Assembly (NCBI GenBank): GCA_013044465.1
Contig: JABEUL010000324.1
Span: 1-16,581 of the forward strand
DNA length: 16,581 nucleotides
Reading direction: 5' to 3'
DNA from: Acidimicrobiales bacterium
GTDB lineage: Bacteria > Actinomycetota > Acidimicrobiia > Acidimicrobiales > JABEUL01
Shown here: in pieces, positions 5,699 through 13,227 of the stretch
Layout: each line of letters begins with the position of its first letter
Numbering within the stretch: the first letter of the stretch is position 1
Made by a program: the position numbers and the translations under genes
The notes under the pieces: model-generated
Told to the model about the DNA's origin: nothing
What the model saw: the letters and a program-made list of their open reading frames with translations, nothing else
The model's database searches: none

Positions 5699-7966
5699 AT
5701 GGAAGAACCTAGAGAAAAGAAAGTAAGTGAGGCTAATGCCTCCAAGGCTATTGGCGACCAGAGGCTAACGAAGCATCAAAAAGACTTTTTTCACCAGCTT
5801 TCAGATGTGTTGCCTAGAGTTCAGAATTTAGTTCATATCCCGACTACTCCAAACTTCCCAGAGATGCAGCATTCACTTTATCGCCTTGGTATAAAGCTGA
5901 AACATGAAGGCCAAAATGGCGTCAGCACATTCCACGCTTGGATAATTAATCAAGCTGCGGAAACTCAGGATATCGAGTGGTCTCAGAAGCTGACTGAAAA
6001 ATTTAGTCGCAACACCGGCGCGGACTCTAAATTCACCCTACGGTCCAAAGTATTTTACGCAAAGAAGTTGTGGTCGCTGGGCAACCACGACGAAGCCAAG
6101 GAACTTTTAAAAAACACCATTGATACCTTCCAACAACGCTTTGCCAATAGACAAGGTGAGTTGATTGGCTTCAAAGAAACATACGCCGGTTGGCTGCATG
6201 AAGAGGGGCAAATTGACGAAGCTCGCTCCATTTTTGAAGAAACTACGGATTCCCGCAAGCTCATATTCGGACTAAATAATTTCAACACCTTAGATGCCAT
6301 AGATTACTCAGGTCGGCGCGCCTCGTGGGCAAAAGACTATTCGACAGCTAAAAATCACTATCTTGAAGTTCTCCCATACCGAAGGAAACTCCAAGGACCA
6401 AATCATCCAAAAACCATTGCTTCCTTGCGTTCTCTGGCTGCGACTTTGCTCTCTTTAGGTCAAGCACAGGAAGCATCAGAGATATTAAGATCTGGTCTCG
6501 AAGATTTAGCAGGTCGGGGAGAACATGAAGATCTTGGCGGGTTGGGCATTATGGAGGATTTGAGCAAGGTCTTAGATCAACTTGGCCAAGATGAGGAGTC
6601 TTTAGTTTTACAGGAGAGAGTCGTAGAGTCTCGTAGGAGTCTGCAAGGAGATGACAATCCTGACACGGTGGCTTCAATTGTTAGGCTCGGTATTGCTTTA
6701 AATCAAAACGAGAAATACGAAAGAGCTTGTGCTGTTCTCCGAGAAGGAATCGAAGGACAAAACAAAATATATGGGGAAAATAATCAACAGAGACTGACTG
6801 CTGAGATTTGGTTGGGGTTGAGCCTTCGGGACTTAGGGCATTTAGTTGAGGCAAGAGACCTGCAGATGCGCATCCTAGAAGAAATTGAAAAGACTAATGG
6901 ATCAGACTACAGGGTTCTAAGATCTGCACTGTTTCATTTAGCCTCGACCCAAAAAAGAATTGGTGCACTACCTTCTGCATTTCGACTGGCAAACTCAGCT
7001 ATGAAAATGAGTATCCGCACCTTTGGCCGTGATTCGGAAGAAACAATTGCTGTCAAGATGCTACTGGGTTATATCGAAAAAGACCGATCGATGTGGAAAC
7101 GATCGGAAAAGCTACTTAAAGAGGTCCTGGAGCATCGACGTGCGACCCTCGATGAGCACGATAAAACCACCTTGAGCATTATGCAAATTTTTGCTCTTGT
7201 GCAAAAGGAAGCGGGAAAGGTTCGCCAAGCAATTGCACTTCTGCGTGAACTATTGGAAATTCACCGCACTGTCTCAGGAGTCGACAGCAACAAGACTTTC
7301 GGCATAATGACCGAACTGGCAAAAGTACTTTCTGACGAAGGCAAACACAGTGATGCTCGCCAAATCGCACAAGATGTGCTCTCTGGTCGTGAGCGCCTCG
7401 ATGGCCCTAGGGGAAAAGCGACAATTTTTGCACAAATTCTTATAGCTAGCATCGATCGCAAAAGCGGAGAACTCCAACTAGCGCGGGAATCACTTGAAGA
7501 GATTTTGCGAATATCAATTAGCGAACATGGCGAGGAGGCCTACTGCTCACATAGGGCAATGACTGAACTGCAGCGGATACTATTTGATCTCAATGAGTTT
7601 GATCAGCGGCGAGTCCTGCTTGAGCGTCATTTTGAGCTGCATAAGCTAAAAAGTGGAATGGACAATAATTCAACACTCAACCAAATGTCAGCATTGGCCA
7701 CGAATTTTGCCGCTACCGGGGAATTGGAAAAAGCCCGAGCCCTCAGTGATGAGGTATTTGAAAGAAGAAAAGCTCTCTGTGGACCAGAAGCTCCCTCTAC
7801 CCTGATAAATATGGGGGAATTATCCAAAATTATTCTTGAATCGGGCGATTTGGAATCAGCCCGTATTCTTGCAAGTGAATGTATAGAACTCTCAGAAGCC
7901 GAGTATGGACCCGATCATCCCTCTTCTAAAGAAGCTAGATCGGTCCTTGAAATAATTCAGCAGTGA
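5699..7966 (+). CDS. Large kinesin-light-chain-type TPR repeat protein, function unknown
   Basis: A 755-residue protein made almost wholly of tetratricopeptide repeats. After about 110 residues that do not look like TPR (charged, no signal peptide or membrane helix), roughly 15 units follow with a period near 42 residues. They carry the kinesin-light-chain pattern: a G..HP.T or similar turn, a helix with L...L..L..G, then A..LL or A..I and a basic R start (for example LQGPNHPKTIASLRSLAATL near 231-250 and YGPDHPSSKEA near the end). In well-known actinobacterial examples this repeat follows a P-loop ATPase or protease. Here no nucleotide-binding or catalytic domain is visible, so a scaffold or peptide-binding role is inferred. 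The ATG at 5699 lacks a good SD, and TAGTGG lies at -12 to -7. The TAA occupies 7964-7966. It stands alone, between xfp and a convergent operon. Confidence 0.9.
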   Translation: MEEPREKKVSEANASKAIGDQRLTKHQKDFFHQLSDVLPRVQNLVHIPTTPNFPEMQHSLYRLGIKLKHEGQNGVSTFHAWIINQAAETQDIEWSQKLTEKFSRNTGADSKFTLRSKVFYAKKLWSLGNHDEAKELLKNTIDTFQQRFANRQGELIGFKETYAGWLHEEGQIDEARSIFEETTDSRKLIFGLNNFNTLDAIDYSGRRASWAKDYSTAKNHYLEVLPYRRKLQGPNHPKTIASLRSLAATLLSLGQAQEASEILRSGLEDLAGRGEHEDLGGLGIMEDLSKVLDQLGQDEESLVLQERVVESRRSLQGDDNPDTVASIVRLGIALNQNEKYERACAVLREGIEGQNKIYGENNQQRLTAEIWLGLSLRDLGHLVEARDLQMRILEEIEKTNGSDYRVLRSALFHLASTQKRIGALPSAFRLANSAMKMSIRTFGRDSEETIAVKMLLGYIEKDRSMWKRSEKLLKEVLEHRRATLDEHDKTTLSIMQIFALVQKEAGKVRQAIALLRELLEIHRTVSGVDSNKTFGIMTELAKVLSDEGKHSDARQIAQDVLSGRERLDGPRGKATIFAQILIASIDRKSGELQLARESLEEILRISISEHGEEAYCSHRAMTELQRILFDLNEFDQRRVLLERHFELHKLKSGMDNNSTLNQMSALATNFAATGELEKARALSDEVFERRKALCGPEAPSTLINMGELSKIILESGDLESARILASECIELSEAEYGPDHPSSKEARSVLEIIQQ

Positions 7967-8074
7967 ATTTTGATTCTTATGTCTTGAAGCTTTTTCACAT
8001 TTGAGTAAATCTGGAGATGAGCCTTGGAGCTTATCTAGACCACCAAGCAAATAAGTCACGGGCAAATTAGTCCA

Positions 8075-8121
8075 AAGCACTCAAAGAAGAACTCGTGATT
8101 TTCCTTTGAGTGCTTCTTTTT
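8075..8121. terminator. Bidirectional rho-independent terminator between convergent genes
   Basis: A perfect 12-base stem pairs AAGCACTCAAAG (8075-8086) with CTTTGAGTGCTT (8104-8115) around a 17-base loop. It is followed on the plus strand by the T-rich CTTTTT and on the minus strand by a shorter T-run. It sits between the TPR gene and the kinase gene that converge here, so it probably stops transcription from both sides. Confidence 0.8.
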
Positions 8122-8138
8122 AAATCTTCAAAGACAAG

Positions 8139-9656
8139 CTAAAAAGTGCCACCGCTTGTGATCAATGCCATCTGTTCTGGATATTTCGACTGAAAGTATT
8201 CAAATATAGGCGTGATCTCACCTAACAAGTCAGTCCCAGGTGCAACCGCTGCTGCAAACCCGTTTAAATAAAGCAGGTTTTTGAAAAACAGAACAAGTGG
8301 AGTCGGGAGTCTAAATCCTTCTTTGGCTAAAAATCTGATTACCATTCCAATCTGTTCAGCCAAGTCTTCTTGAGTTACTTTGTCGGGAAGTGGCATCTCG
8401 GCATCCATGGCCTTTGCCAGTTGTTCAATGTCACATTCTTTTGGAATTGCTCCGAACTGTTGCAGCGCAGCGAGTTGCATAGCTGTGTTGTTCATGCCTA
8501 TGCCAATCATGAACCTGATTAGGTATATGCGCTCATCGGGGGTAAGTCTTCCGACAATGCCATAGTCAATCAGACCTAATCTGCCATCGGGTTTAGCTAA
8601 AACATTTCCCGCATGGAGATCTCCATGAAATACTCCATAGACCAAGGTATGTTCCAACACTCCCGAGATCACCAATCTGAGAAGCCGTTCCCTATCGGCC
8701 TTTGGAACCTGGTCCCAGTCGTTTTCGGAATATGCTACTCCGTCCAAATACTCCATGACGATAACCTTGGGAGTTACCCATCCTGGAATCGGACGTGGGA
8801 AGTGTACAAAGTTAACGTCAGCGTGCTCGGCTGCCAGGCCTAATTCCAGCATGTTGCAGGCCTCTAATCTAAAGTCCATCTCTTGTAGGACTAAGTTGGC
8901 AAAAAGTTCAACAAAACCTGAAAGATTCGCCATTCTGGCACCTTCTAGGCGCAACTCGGTGGCAAAGGCCAACAGTGCCATTCCCCGCAAATCTTTGGCG
9001 AACTGCTCCCTTAAGTTAGGTCTCTGGACCTTTACAACAACTTGGCGCCCGTCTTTCATCACAGCTCGGTGCACCTGCCCAATCGAGGCTGCTGCCATGG
9101 GTGTGTCGTCGAAATCTAAAAAACATTCCTTTGCACTAAGACCGAATTCGCGAATCAAAATCTCGTGAACTGTCTCAGCATCCATTGGAGCCACAGAGTC
9201 TCGGCACCAAGAAAAACTCTCAACTAATTCATCAGGTAAAAGGCCCTTAGCCGTTGATATGAACTGACCTAACTTCACCATAGTTGACCCACCATTTTTC
9301 ACTATGTCTTGGGCTCGTTCAATTGCTAGATTGCCCACACTTGGTCCGACTTCTCCGAAAAATAGTCTGCGGATGAAAGCCTTAGGAAGATCGGTTGCTA
9401 ATTTAGAAGCAGCCACGGCTGATCTTCCAACGGTAAGACCTATCATGGAAAAGCCTGCCGGATGAAGTGCAGGCCTTGCCAGTGCCTGAGCATGGCGCTC
9501 AAGTGAAGCACGCACAAGTGGAAGTTCCTTTTCCCACTTACAAAACTCCTCATACAAGCCAGGTATTTCTCGAATCCACTTAGAATCACTTGCAATATCT
9601 ACAAATGGGGGTGGGAATACGTCTTCTTCAACAATTTCTTGTAATGCCAATGTCAT
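8139..9656 (-). CDS. AarF/ABC1/UbiB-family atypical kinase/ATPase
   Basis: A protein-kinase-like ATPase of the UbiB/ABC1/COQ8 family, 505 residues. Motifs in order: the family-specific KLGQ (128-131), the alanine-rich nucleotide loop AAASIGQVH (188-196) replacing the glycine loop, the ATP lysine in VVVKVQRP (K209), QEMDFRLEA (258-266) with the conserved Glu and Asp, catalytic loop HGDLHAGN (344-351), and metal-binding DYG (364-366). All key residues are intact. The last 50 residues are hydrophobic, but I see no clear twin transmembrane helices as in some UbiB proteins. Family members support isoprenoid-quinone synthesis or lipid homeostasis. Actinobacteria mostly use menaquinone, so the substrate here is unknown. 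The strong SD AGGAGGT is 4 bases before the ATG, and that ATG overlaps the TGA of the upstream TetR gene (ATGA), implying tight co-expression. Confidence 0.92.
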   Translation of the reverse strand: MTLALQEIVEEDVFPPPFVDIASDSKWIREIPGLYEEFCKWEKELPLVRASLERHAQALARPALHPAGFSMIGLTVGRSAVAASKLATDLPKAFIRRLFFGEVGPSVGNLAIERAQDIVKNGGSTMVKLGQFISTAKGLLPDELVESFSWCRDSVAPMDAETVHEILIREFGLSAKECFLDFDDTPMAAASIGQVHRAVMKDGRQVVVKVQRPNLREQFAKDLRGMALLAFATELRLEGARMANLSGFVELFANLVLQEMDFRLEACNMLELGLAAEHADVNFVHFPRPIPGWVTPKVIVMEYLDGVAYSENDWDQVPKADRERLLRLVISGVLEHTLVYGVFHGDLHAGNVLAKPDGRLGLIDYGIVGRLTPDERIYLIRFMIGIGMNNTAMQLAALQQFGAIPKECDIEQLAKAMDAEMPLPDKVTQEDLAEQIGMVIRFLAKEGFRLPTPLVLFFKNLLYLNGFAAAVAPGTDLLGEITPIFEYFQSKYPEQMALITSGGTF

Positions 9657-10435
9657 TTATACCTCCTATTGGTAAAGTCCTCTTTAGAGTCAGGTAAATC
9701 AACCATGACTCGTCTTATGTTTTTGCTTGCTTGAACTCGTCTCACGCTCGCTTGGGGTCGACTTCTCGATACTTTTGATCCGAGAGCCAAATTGTCACTC
9801 TGCAGTCCTTCCGCCAAAAGCATGGAGAGATACTCAACCATCCTCTTTCTTGTAATCACGCCTCGATCTAGCCACCACATAGCACCAAAATGGACCATCC
9901 CCACTATTCCAAACGCCCACGGCTCAGCTGCTCCTGAGTCTCGACCAGATAGTGCTAGAACTTCGCCAATAAATACCGCTACTTGTTTGCCGATCATGTC
10001 AACAAAGCTCATGATCGGGGCCCCCTGGTCGCCAAGTCCTAAATCTTCTGCCACACCCGAAGACGCCACTAAAAATCTGTAAAGCTGTGAATCATTTTCA
10101 ACCAAGGTCAAAAATGCATCGATTACCTCAGCCGAGATGGCCTTTACGTCTACCCGGCCGCCACTGCGAATAGTCTCAAGGGCAGCTTCATTTTTTTCCA
10201 TAACTACTTGGAATGAATCCATTAACTCGGTGGCAAAATACTCAGAAACTGCAGCAATCAAGCCACGTCTGTCCCCAAAAAAGCGATAGAGGATTGGCCT
10301 TGTGATACCTGCCTCAAATGCCATGTCATCCATAGATGTCGCAATCCCTTTTTGACGGATAGTTCGAATAGCAGCTTCTAAAAGCTCTTTTCTGCGCTGT
10401 AGCACCCGTTCACTTCGAAGACTATCTCCGCTCAC
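9653..10435 (-). CDS. TetR/AcrR-family regulator with a basic C-terminal tail
   Basis: A 260-residue one-component repressor. The N-terminal HTH spans about residues 13-60 (RRKELLEAAIRTIRQKG, then SMDDMAFEAGITRPILYRFFGDRRGLI). A helical ligand/dimer domain runs to about 215 and includes a Trp/Met-rich stretch (FGAMWWLDRG), suggesting a hydrophobic effector. Residues 219-260 form a tail beyond the usual TetR length, with 12 Lys/Arg against 4 acidic residues. It starts with GTG at 10435 with GGAAG five bases upstream. It is first in an operon with the AarF-type kinase (4-base overlap) and divergent from a second TetR gene, so it likely regulates its own operon and perhaps the neighbour. The effector is unknown. 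Confidence 0.9.
   Translation of the reverse strand: MSGDSLRSERVLQRRKELLEAAIRTIRQKGIATSMDDMAFEAGITRPILYRFFGDRRGLIAAVSEYFATELMDSFQVVMEKNEAALETIRSGGRVDVKAISAEVIDAFLTLVENDSQLYRFLVASSGVAEDLGLGDQGAPIMSFVDMIGKQVAVFIGEVLALSGRDSGAAEPWAFGIVGMVHFGAMWWLDRGVITRKRMVEYLSMLLAEGLQSDNLALGSKVSRSRPQASVRRVQASKNIRRVMVDLPDSKEDFTNRRYK
9661..9667 (-). promoter_or_regulatory. Strong Shine-Dalgarno AGGAGGT for the AarF-type kinase gene
   Basis: On the minus strand AGGAGGT precedes the ATG at 9656 by 4 bases and lies inside the end of the upstream TetR gene. It is the best ribosome-binding site in the window and fixes this start. Confidence 0.85.
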
Positions 10436-10471
10436 TTAAACTTCCAGTTCAAATAGGTCAATCTACTCACA

Positions 10472-10498
10472 TCAGGTATTTGTCTTAGATTCAGGTAT
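10472..10498. repeat. Direct repeat TCAGGTAT x2, candidate TetR operator
   Basis: TCAGGTAT occurs at 10472-10479 and again at 10491-10498, a 19-base period. It lies in the region between two divergent TetR genes, 37-63 bases upstream of the minus-strand TetR start. The second copy continues as the imperfect palindrome CAGGTATCTG. The position fits autoregulation. Confidence 0.4.
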
Positions 10499-10514
10499 CT
10501 GGCACCGACACACA

Positions 10515-10531
10515 TGTAACAGACTGTAACA
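10515..10531. repeat. Direct repeat TGTAACA x2 at one helical turn
   Basis: TGTAACA occurs at 10515-10521 and 10525-10531, a 10-base period, about 40-50 bases upstream of the plus-strand TetR start. Same-face spacing suggests cooperative protein binding. It is distinct from the neighbouring TCAGGTAT pair, so the region may hold two operators. Confidence 0.35.
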
Positions 10532-10556
10532 CTTTTAGAGACCAATGTCTAGCTAG

Positions 10557-10562
10557 TAATCT
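10557..10562 (+). promoter_or_regulatory. -10 element TAATCT of the second TetR gene (leaderless)
   Basis: TAATCT lies exactly at -12 to -7 of the GTG at 10569, with no SD upstream. This is the arrangement of a leaderless actinobacterial transcript. The palindrome CTAGCTAG at 10549-10556 abuts it and could be an operator. No clear -35 is seen. Confidence 0.55.
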
Positions 10563-10568
10563 GGGCAT

Positions 10569-11240
10569 GTGTCGCTAAATGCCCCTCATAGTGGAAAAAC
10601 CGGAGCTGCTTCCCATAAAAGACTGCCTGCTGAGAGAAGGCGAAGGCAGCTTTTGGATACAGCCCTTGAAGTTTTTGCCACAAGGGGATTTGATGCCACA
10701 TCTATGGAGGACATTGCAGAAGCAGCTGGGGTAACAAAACCCCTTCTCTACCAGCATTTTGACTCAAAACGGGCACTTTATCTAGAGATAATTAGGGACG
10801 TATCTATGGGGCTAATCGGCCAAGTCACGTCTGCGACTTCGGCAGCTGGGTCTCCAAGACAACAGGTTGAACAGGGATTCTCCGCATACTTTGCATTTGT
10901 ATTACAGCACAGAAACGCTTTTAGGGTTTTATTTGGAAGATCAGCCTCACACGATGAAGAACTCTCACTGGCAGTTAGGGAAGTAGAGAAAAAGATAGCT
11001 GAAACCCTCGCGCCCCTAATTGATGTCGGAGTTTCACCTGAGCATAGAAGGCTTCTCGCCCATGCTGTGATTGGGATGGCAGAAGGTGCCAGCAGATACT
11101 GGATGTCAGGATCTAACGGGAGAGCCGAAGATGAAATAAGTATTGACCCAGCATTTACAAATAAAAGTTCATCCGAACTGGCCTCATGGGTGGCAGATCT
11201 GGCGTGGGCTGGGCTCCGGGGAATAAAACCGGAAAATTAG
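10569..11240 (+). CDS. TetR/AcrR-family transcriptional regulator
   Basis: A 223-residue regulator of normal TetR length. The HTH is at about residues 23-68 (RRRRQLLDTALEVFATRG, SMEDIAEAAGVTKPLLYQHFDSK), close to the family consensus. The C-terminal domain has FVLQHRNAFRVLFGRSA and a late helix, AHAVIGMAEGASRYWMSG, lining the presumed ligand pocket. The first 20 residues are an extra polar leader. The GTG start is chosen because TAATCT sits at the leaderless position and no SD is present. It is transcribed away from the other TetR gene across 133 bases, and 59 bases before pyrE. The ligand and regulon are unknown; the divergent TetR-kinase operon is the most obvious target besides itself. Confidence 0.9.
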   Translation: MSLNAPHSGKTGAASHKRLPAERRRRQLLDTALEVFATRGFDATSMEDIAEAAGVTKPLLYQHFDSKRALYLEIIRDVSMGLIGQVTSATSAAGSPRQQVEQGFSAYFAFVLQHRNAFRVLFGRSASHDEELSLAVREVEKKIAETLAPLIDVGVSPEHRRLLAHAVIGMAEGASRYWMSGSNGRAEDEISIDPAFTNKSSSELASWVADLAWAGLRGIKPEN

Positions 11241-11286
11241 TAAAAAATAAAGACCTGATCTGAACAACTTGTGCCCAAATAATCTC

Positions 11287-11292
11287 TACACT
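11287..11292 (+). promoter_or_regulatory. -10 element TACACT of pyrE (leaderless)
   Basis: TACACT ends 7 bases before the ATG at 11300 and no SD precedes it, so transcription probably starts at or next to the start codon. No convincing -35 is present. Confidence 0.45.
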
Positions 11293-11299
11293 CTTATTA

Positions 11300-11908
11300 A
11301 TGGTTTCAGATCCCCAACGCCCATCAAAAGTTGCACTAATCAAACTTTTAAGCGAAAAAGCCTATATGAGGAGTGAAGAGCCTTTCCAGCTTGCAAGTGG
11401 AGCATGGAGCCATGACTATGTCGACTGCAGAAGGGCAATGGCCCTTGGTTCAGATTTAGGAATAGTGGCAGCTGCAGTAGTGGAACAAGCACTAGCCAGT
11501 GGGGTCACGCTGATGGAAAAGCACTCCGAAAATCAAATAACAGAAGTGCAGGCAGTTGGAGGCCTGACAATGGGAGCTGACCCTATTAGTCATGCAGTTG
11601 CCTTAGTCACCGGACTTTCATGGTTTTCAGTTAGGAAAAACGCCAAATCCCATGGCGTAAAGAGGGCAATCGAGGGAGCTCAGATAGAGAGAGGCGCTAA
11701 AGTACTGGTAGTTGATGACGTGGTAACAAGCGGTTCTTCCATCATTGACGCGATAGATGCAGTGATTCAAAGCGGAGGTGAAGTAGTTCTCGCAATGGCG
11801 CTGTTAGATAGAAGCTATGCCACGAAAAAAGCAATGGAGGCTATGGATATACCGTATGTGGCAATTGCCACCTTTGAAGATTTAGGAATTGAACCTGTTG
11901 AGATATAA
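11300..11908 (+). CDS. pyrE: Orotate phosphoribosyltransferase (PyrE)
   Basis: Transfers phosphoribose from PRPP to orotate to make OMP, the fifth step of pyrimidine synthesis, in the cytoplasm. The 202 residues fit the family. The PRPP-binding motif VLVVDDVVTSGSS is at 135-147. The catalytic loop RKNAKSHG at 112-119 matches the RKEAKxHG type, with the lysine that contacts pyrophosphate. GGLTMGADPI at 87-96 and SGAWSHDYVDCRR at 33-45 are further OPRTase signatures. In many Actinomycetota pyrE is likewise a solitary gene rather than part of the pyr operon, and no other pyrimidine gene is near. No attenuator hairpin is visible in the 59-base upstream gap. Other PRTases share the PRPP loop, but the RKNAKSHG loop favours PyrE. 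Confidence 0.9.
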   Translation: MVSDPQRPSKVALIKLLSEKAYMRSEEPFQLASGAWSHDYVDCRRAMALGSDLGIVAAAVVEQALASGVTLMEKHSENQITEVQAVGGLTMGADPISHAVALVTGLSWFSVRKNAKSHGVKRAIEGAQIERGAKVLVVDDVVTSGSSIIDAIDAVIQSGGEVVLAMALLDRSYATKKAMEAMDIPYVAIATFEDLGIEPVEI

Positions 11909-11951
11909 GTCGATTAAGCAACTAGTTAATAGTTTCTTCATAATTTTTAGA

Positions 11952-11957
11952 TAAATT
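11952..11957 (+). promoter_or_regulatory. Possible -10 element TAAATT of the MarP-like protease gene
   Basis: TAAATT ends 9 bases before the ATG at 11967 and no SD is present, which would leave a leader of only about 3 bases. The region is AT-rich, so a chance match is possible. The 58-base gap after pyrE holds the palindrome AACTAGTT but no clear terminator. Confidence 0.3.
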
Positions 11958-11966
11958 TTACTGAGT

Positions 11967-13145
11967 ATGGATTTATTCGACGCATTAGTTTTGATCTTTG
12001 TGGCCTTAGCTGCCATCAATGGATTGAAGGTAGGAGCTAGTTCCCTTTTCTTTTCCTATGGGGGTTTCTTCATCGGTCTCGCTCTTGGTTGGTGGATTGG
12101 ATCCATGACATCTAACTTCTTTGCCAGCAACATAACTTCATCAATAGTTAGGATGCTGATAGCAATTGCCCTACTTTTTCTACCTGCCATGGTACTTGGA
12201 AGCGTCGGACACCTATTTGGCAATAAGGTGCATAATTGGATGGGGTCACATCACCTTCAGGGACTTGACAATGGTGGTGGCGTAGTTGTTTCTGTAGTTG
12301 CAACCTTGATTCTCGCTTGGCTGTTAAGTTCGGTCTTGGCTAACTCCCCCAACCAAACCCTAAACTCTCAAATCCAGCGCTCTACAATCCTTCGGGCAAT
12401 GAATCAAACACTTCCTTCCGTTCCTGTTAATGGGCTCAGGCGCCTAGTGACTGAAGGCGGCTTCCCATCGGTGTTTTCTGGATTTGCCCCACTTCCCCCA
12501 GGAAGCGTCCAAGAAGCAACTGCAAGCCAAGTTCAAACTGATGTGACAAATGTCGGGCAGAGCGTAGTCAAGATTGTTGGAGTTGGGTGTGGGCAAATTC
12601 AAGAGGGTTCTGGATTCGTAGTAGCAAATGGATACGTAGTTACCAATGCCCACGTGGTGGCAGGCATAACTGACCCTAATGTTCAAGATTCCTCCGGCAT
12701 TCATCACGCAGTTGTGGTGTACTTTGATCCCAACTTTGATCTTGCAATTTTGCAAGTTAGAAATCTAAACGACCCCCCGCTTCAATTAGATACTTCTACT
12801 CTCGCTCCTGCGACAAAAACAGTCGTAATCGGATATCCAGAAGGTGGACCCTTTAACGCACAGCCATCAGGCATTCTCCAAGAGTTCCAAGCAATCGGCT
12901 CCAACATATATGGGCAAGGTTCTGTCACAAGGCCCGTTTATCAGATACAGGCCCTTGTAAGGCCGGGCAACTCAGGAGGTCCCCTGCTCACTACTTCTGG
13001 CCAAGTAGCTGGCGTAGTTTTTTCCAAATCCACTACGGATTCAAATGTTGGTTATGCCCTTTTGGCAAGTGGAGTAGCTTCCAGGCTAAATACAGCGCTT
13101 TCAAATCCACAGCAAGTTTCGACAGAGGGTTGCATCGCGGGTTAG
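11967..13145 (+). CDS. MarP-like membrane serine protease (CvpA-like domain + trypsin-like domain)
   Basis: A 392-residue membrane-anchored protease. Residues 1-125 form a CvpA/colicin-V-production-like segment with four hydrophobic helices (about 2-19, 24-46, 58-80, 104-125). A linker follows, then a chymotrypsin-fold domain from about 190. The triad is intact: His229 in TNAHVVAG, Asp258 in DPNFDLAIL, Ser336 in RPGNSGGPLL. Cys208 (VGVGCGQ) and Cys389 (TEGCIAG) bracket the domain and match the disulfide known in Mycobacterium tuberculosis MarP (Rv3671c), which helps maintain internal pH and envelope integrity in acid. The catalytic domain should face outside the membrane. There is no PDZ domain, unlike HtrA. 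A role in acid or oxidative envelope stress is inferred from the homologue. The gene follows pyrE by 58 bases. Confidence 0.92.
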   Translation: MDLFDALVLIFVALAAINGLKVGASSLFFSYGGFFIGLALGWWIGSMTSNFFASNITSSIVRMLIAIALLFLPAMVLGSVGHLFGNKVHNWMGSHHLQGLDNGGGVVVSVVATLILAWLLSSVLANSPNQTLNSQIQRSTILRAMNQTLPSVPVNGLRRLVTEGGFPSVFSGFAPLPPGSVQEATASQVQTDVTNVGQSVVKIVGVGCGQIQEGSGFVVANGYVVTNAHVVAGITDPNVQDSSGIHHAVVVYFDPNFDLAILQVRNLNDPPLQLDTSTLAPATKTVVIGYPEGGPFNAQPSGILQEFQAIGSNIYGQGSVTRPVYQIQALVRPGNSGGPLLTTSGQVAGVVFSKSTTDSNVGYALLASGVASRLNTALSNPQQVSTEGCIAG

Positions 13146-13179
13146 AGTACTTAAATAGTTATCAATGATCATACGTGTC

Positions 13180-13185
13180 TAGAAT
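13180..13185 (+). promoter_or_regulatory. Possible -10 element TAGAAT for the GH15 gene
   Basis: TAGAAT lies 42 bases before the GTG at 13228 with a weak TTATCA 15 bases upstream of it. A 10-base perfect palindrome AACTTAAGTT (13209-13218) lies between it and the start codon, 9 bases from the GTG, where a bound protein could block initiation. SD-like GAAAG precedes the GTG by a few bases. Confidence 0.3.
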
Positions 13186-13227
13186 GAACAGCAAATTGTC
13201 GGAATTTAAACTTAAGTTGAAAGTATT

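Noticed and set aside
5699..7966. The internal periodicity of the TPR gene considered as DNA repeats or a mobile element.
   Set aside because: The repeats exist only at protein level (about 42 residues) and have diverged in DNA; no terminal inverted repeats or transposase.
8755..9168. Plus-strand frame of 137 codons opposite the AarF-type kinase.
   Set aside because: The minus strand encodes an intact kinase with all motifs; this product is a shadow with no domain-like pattern.
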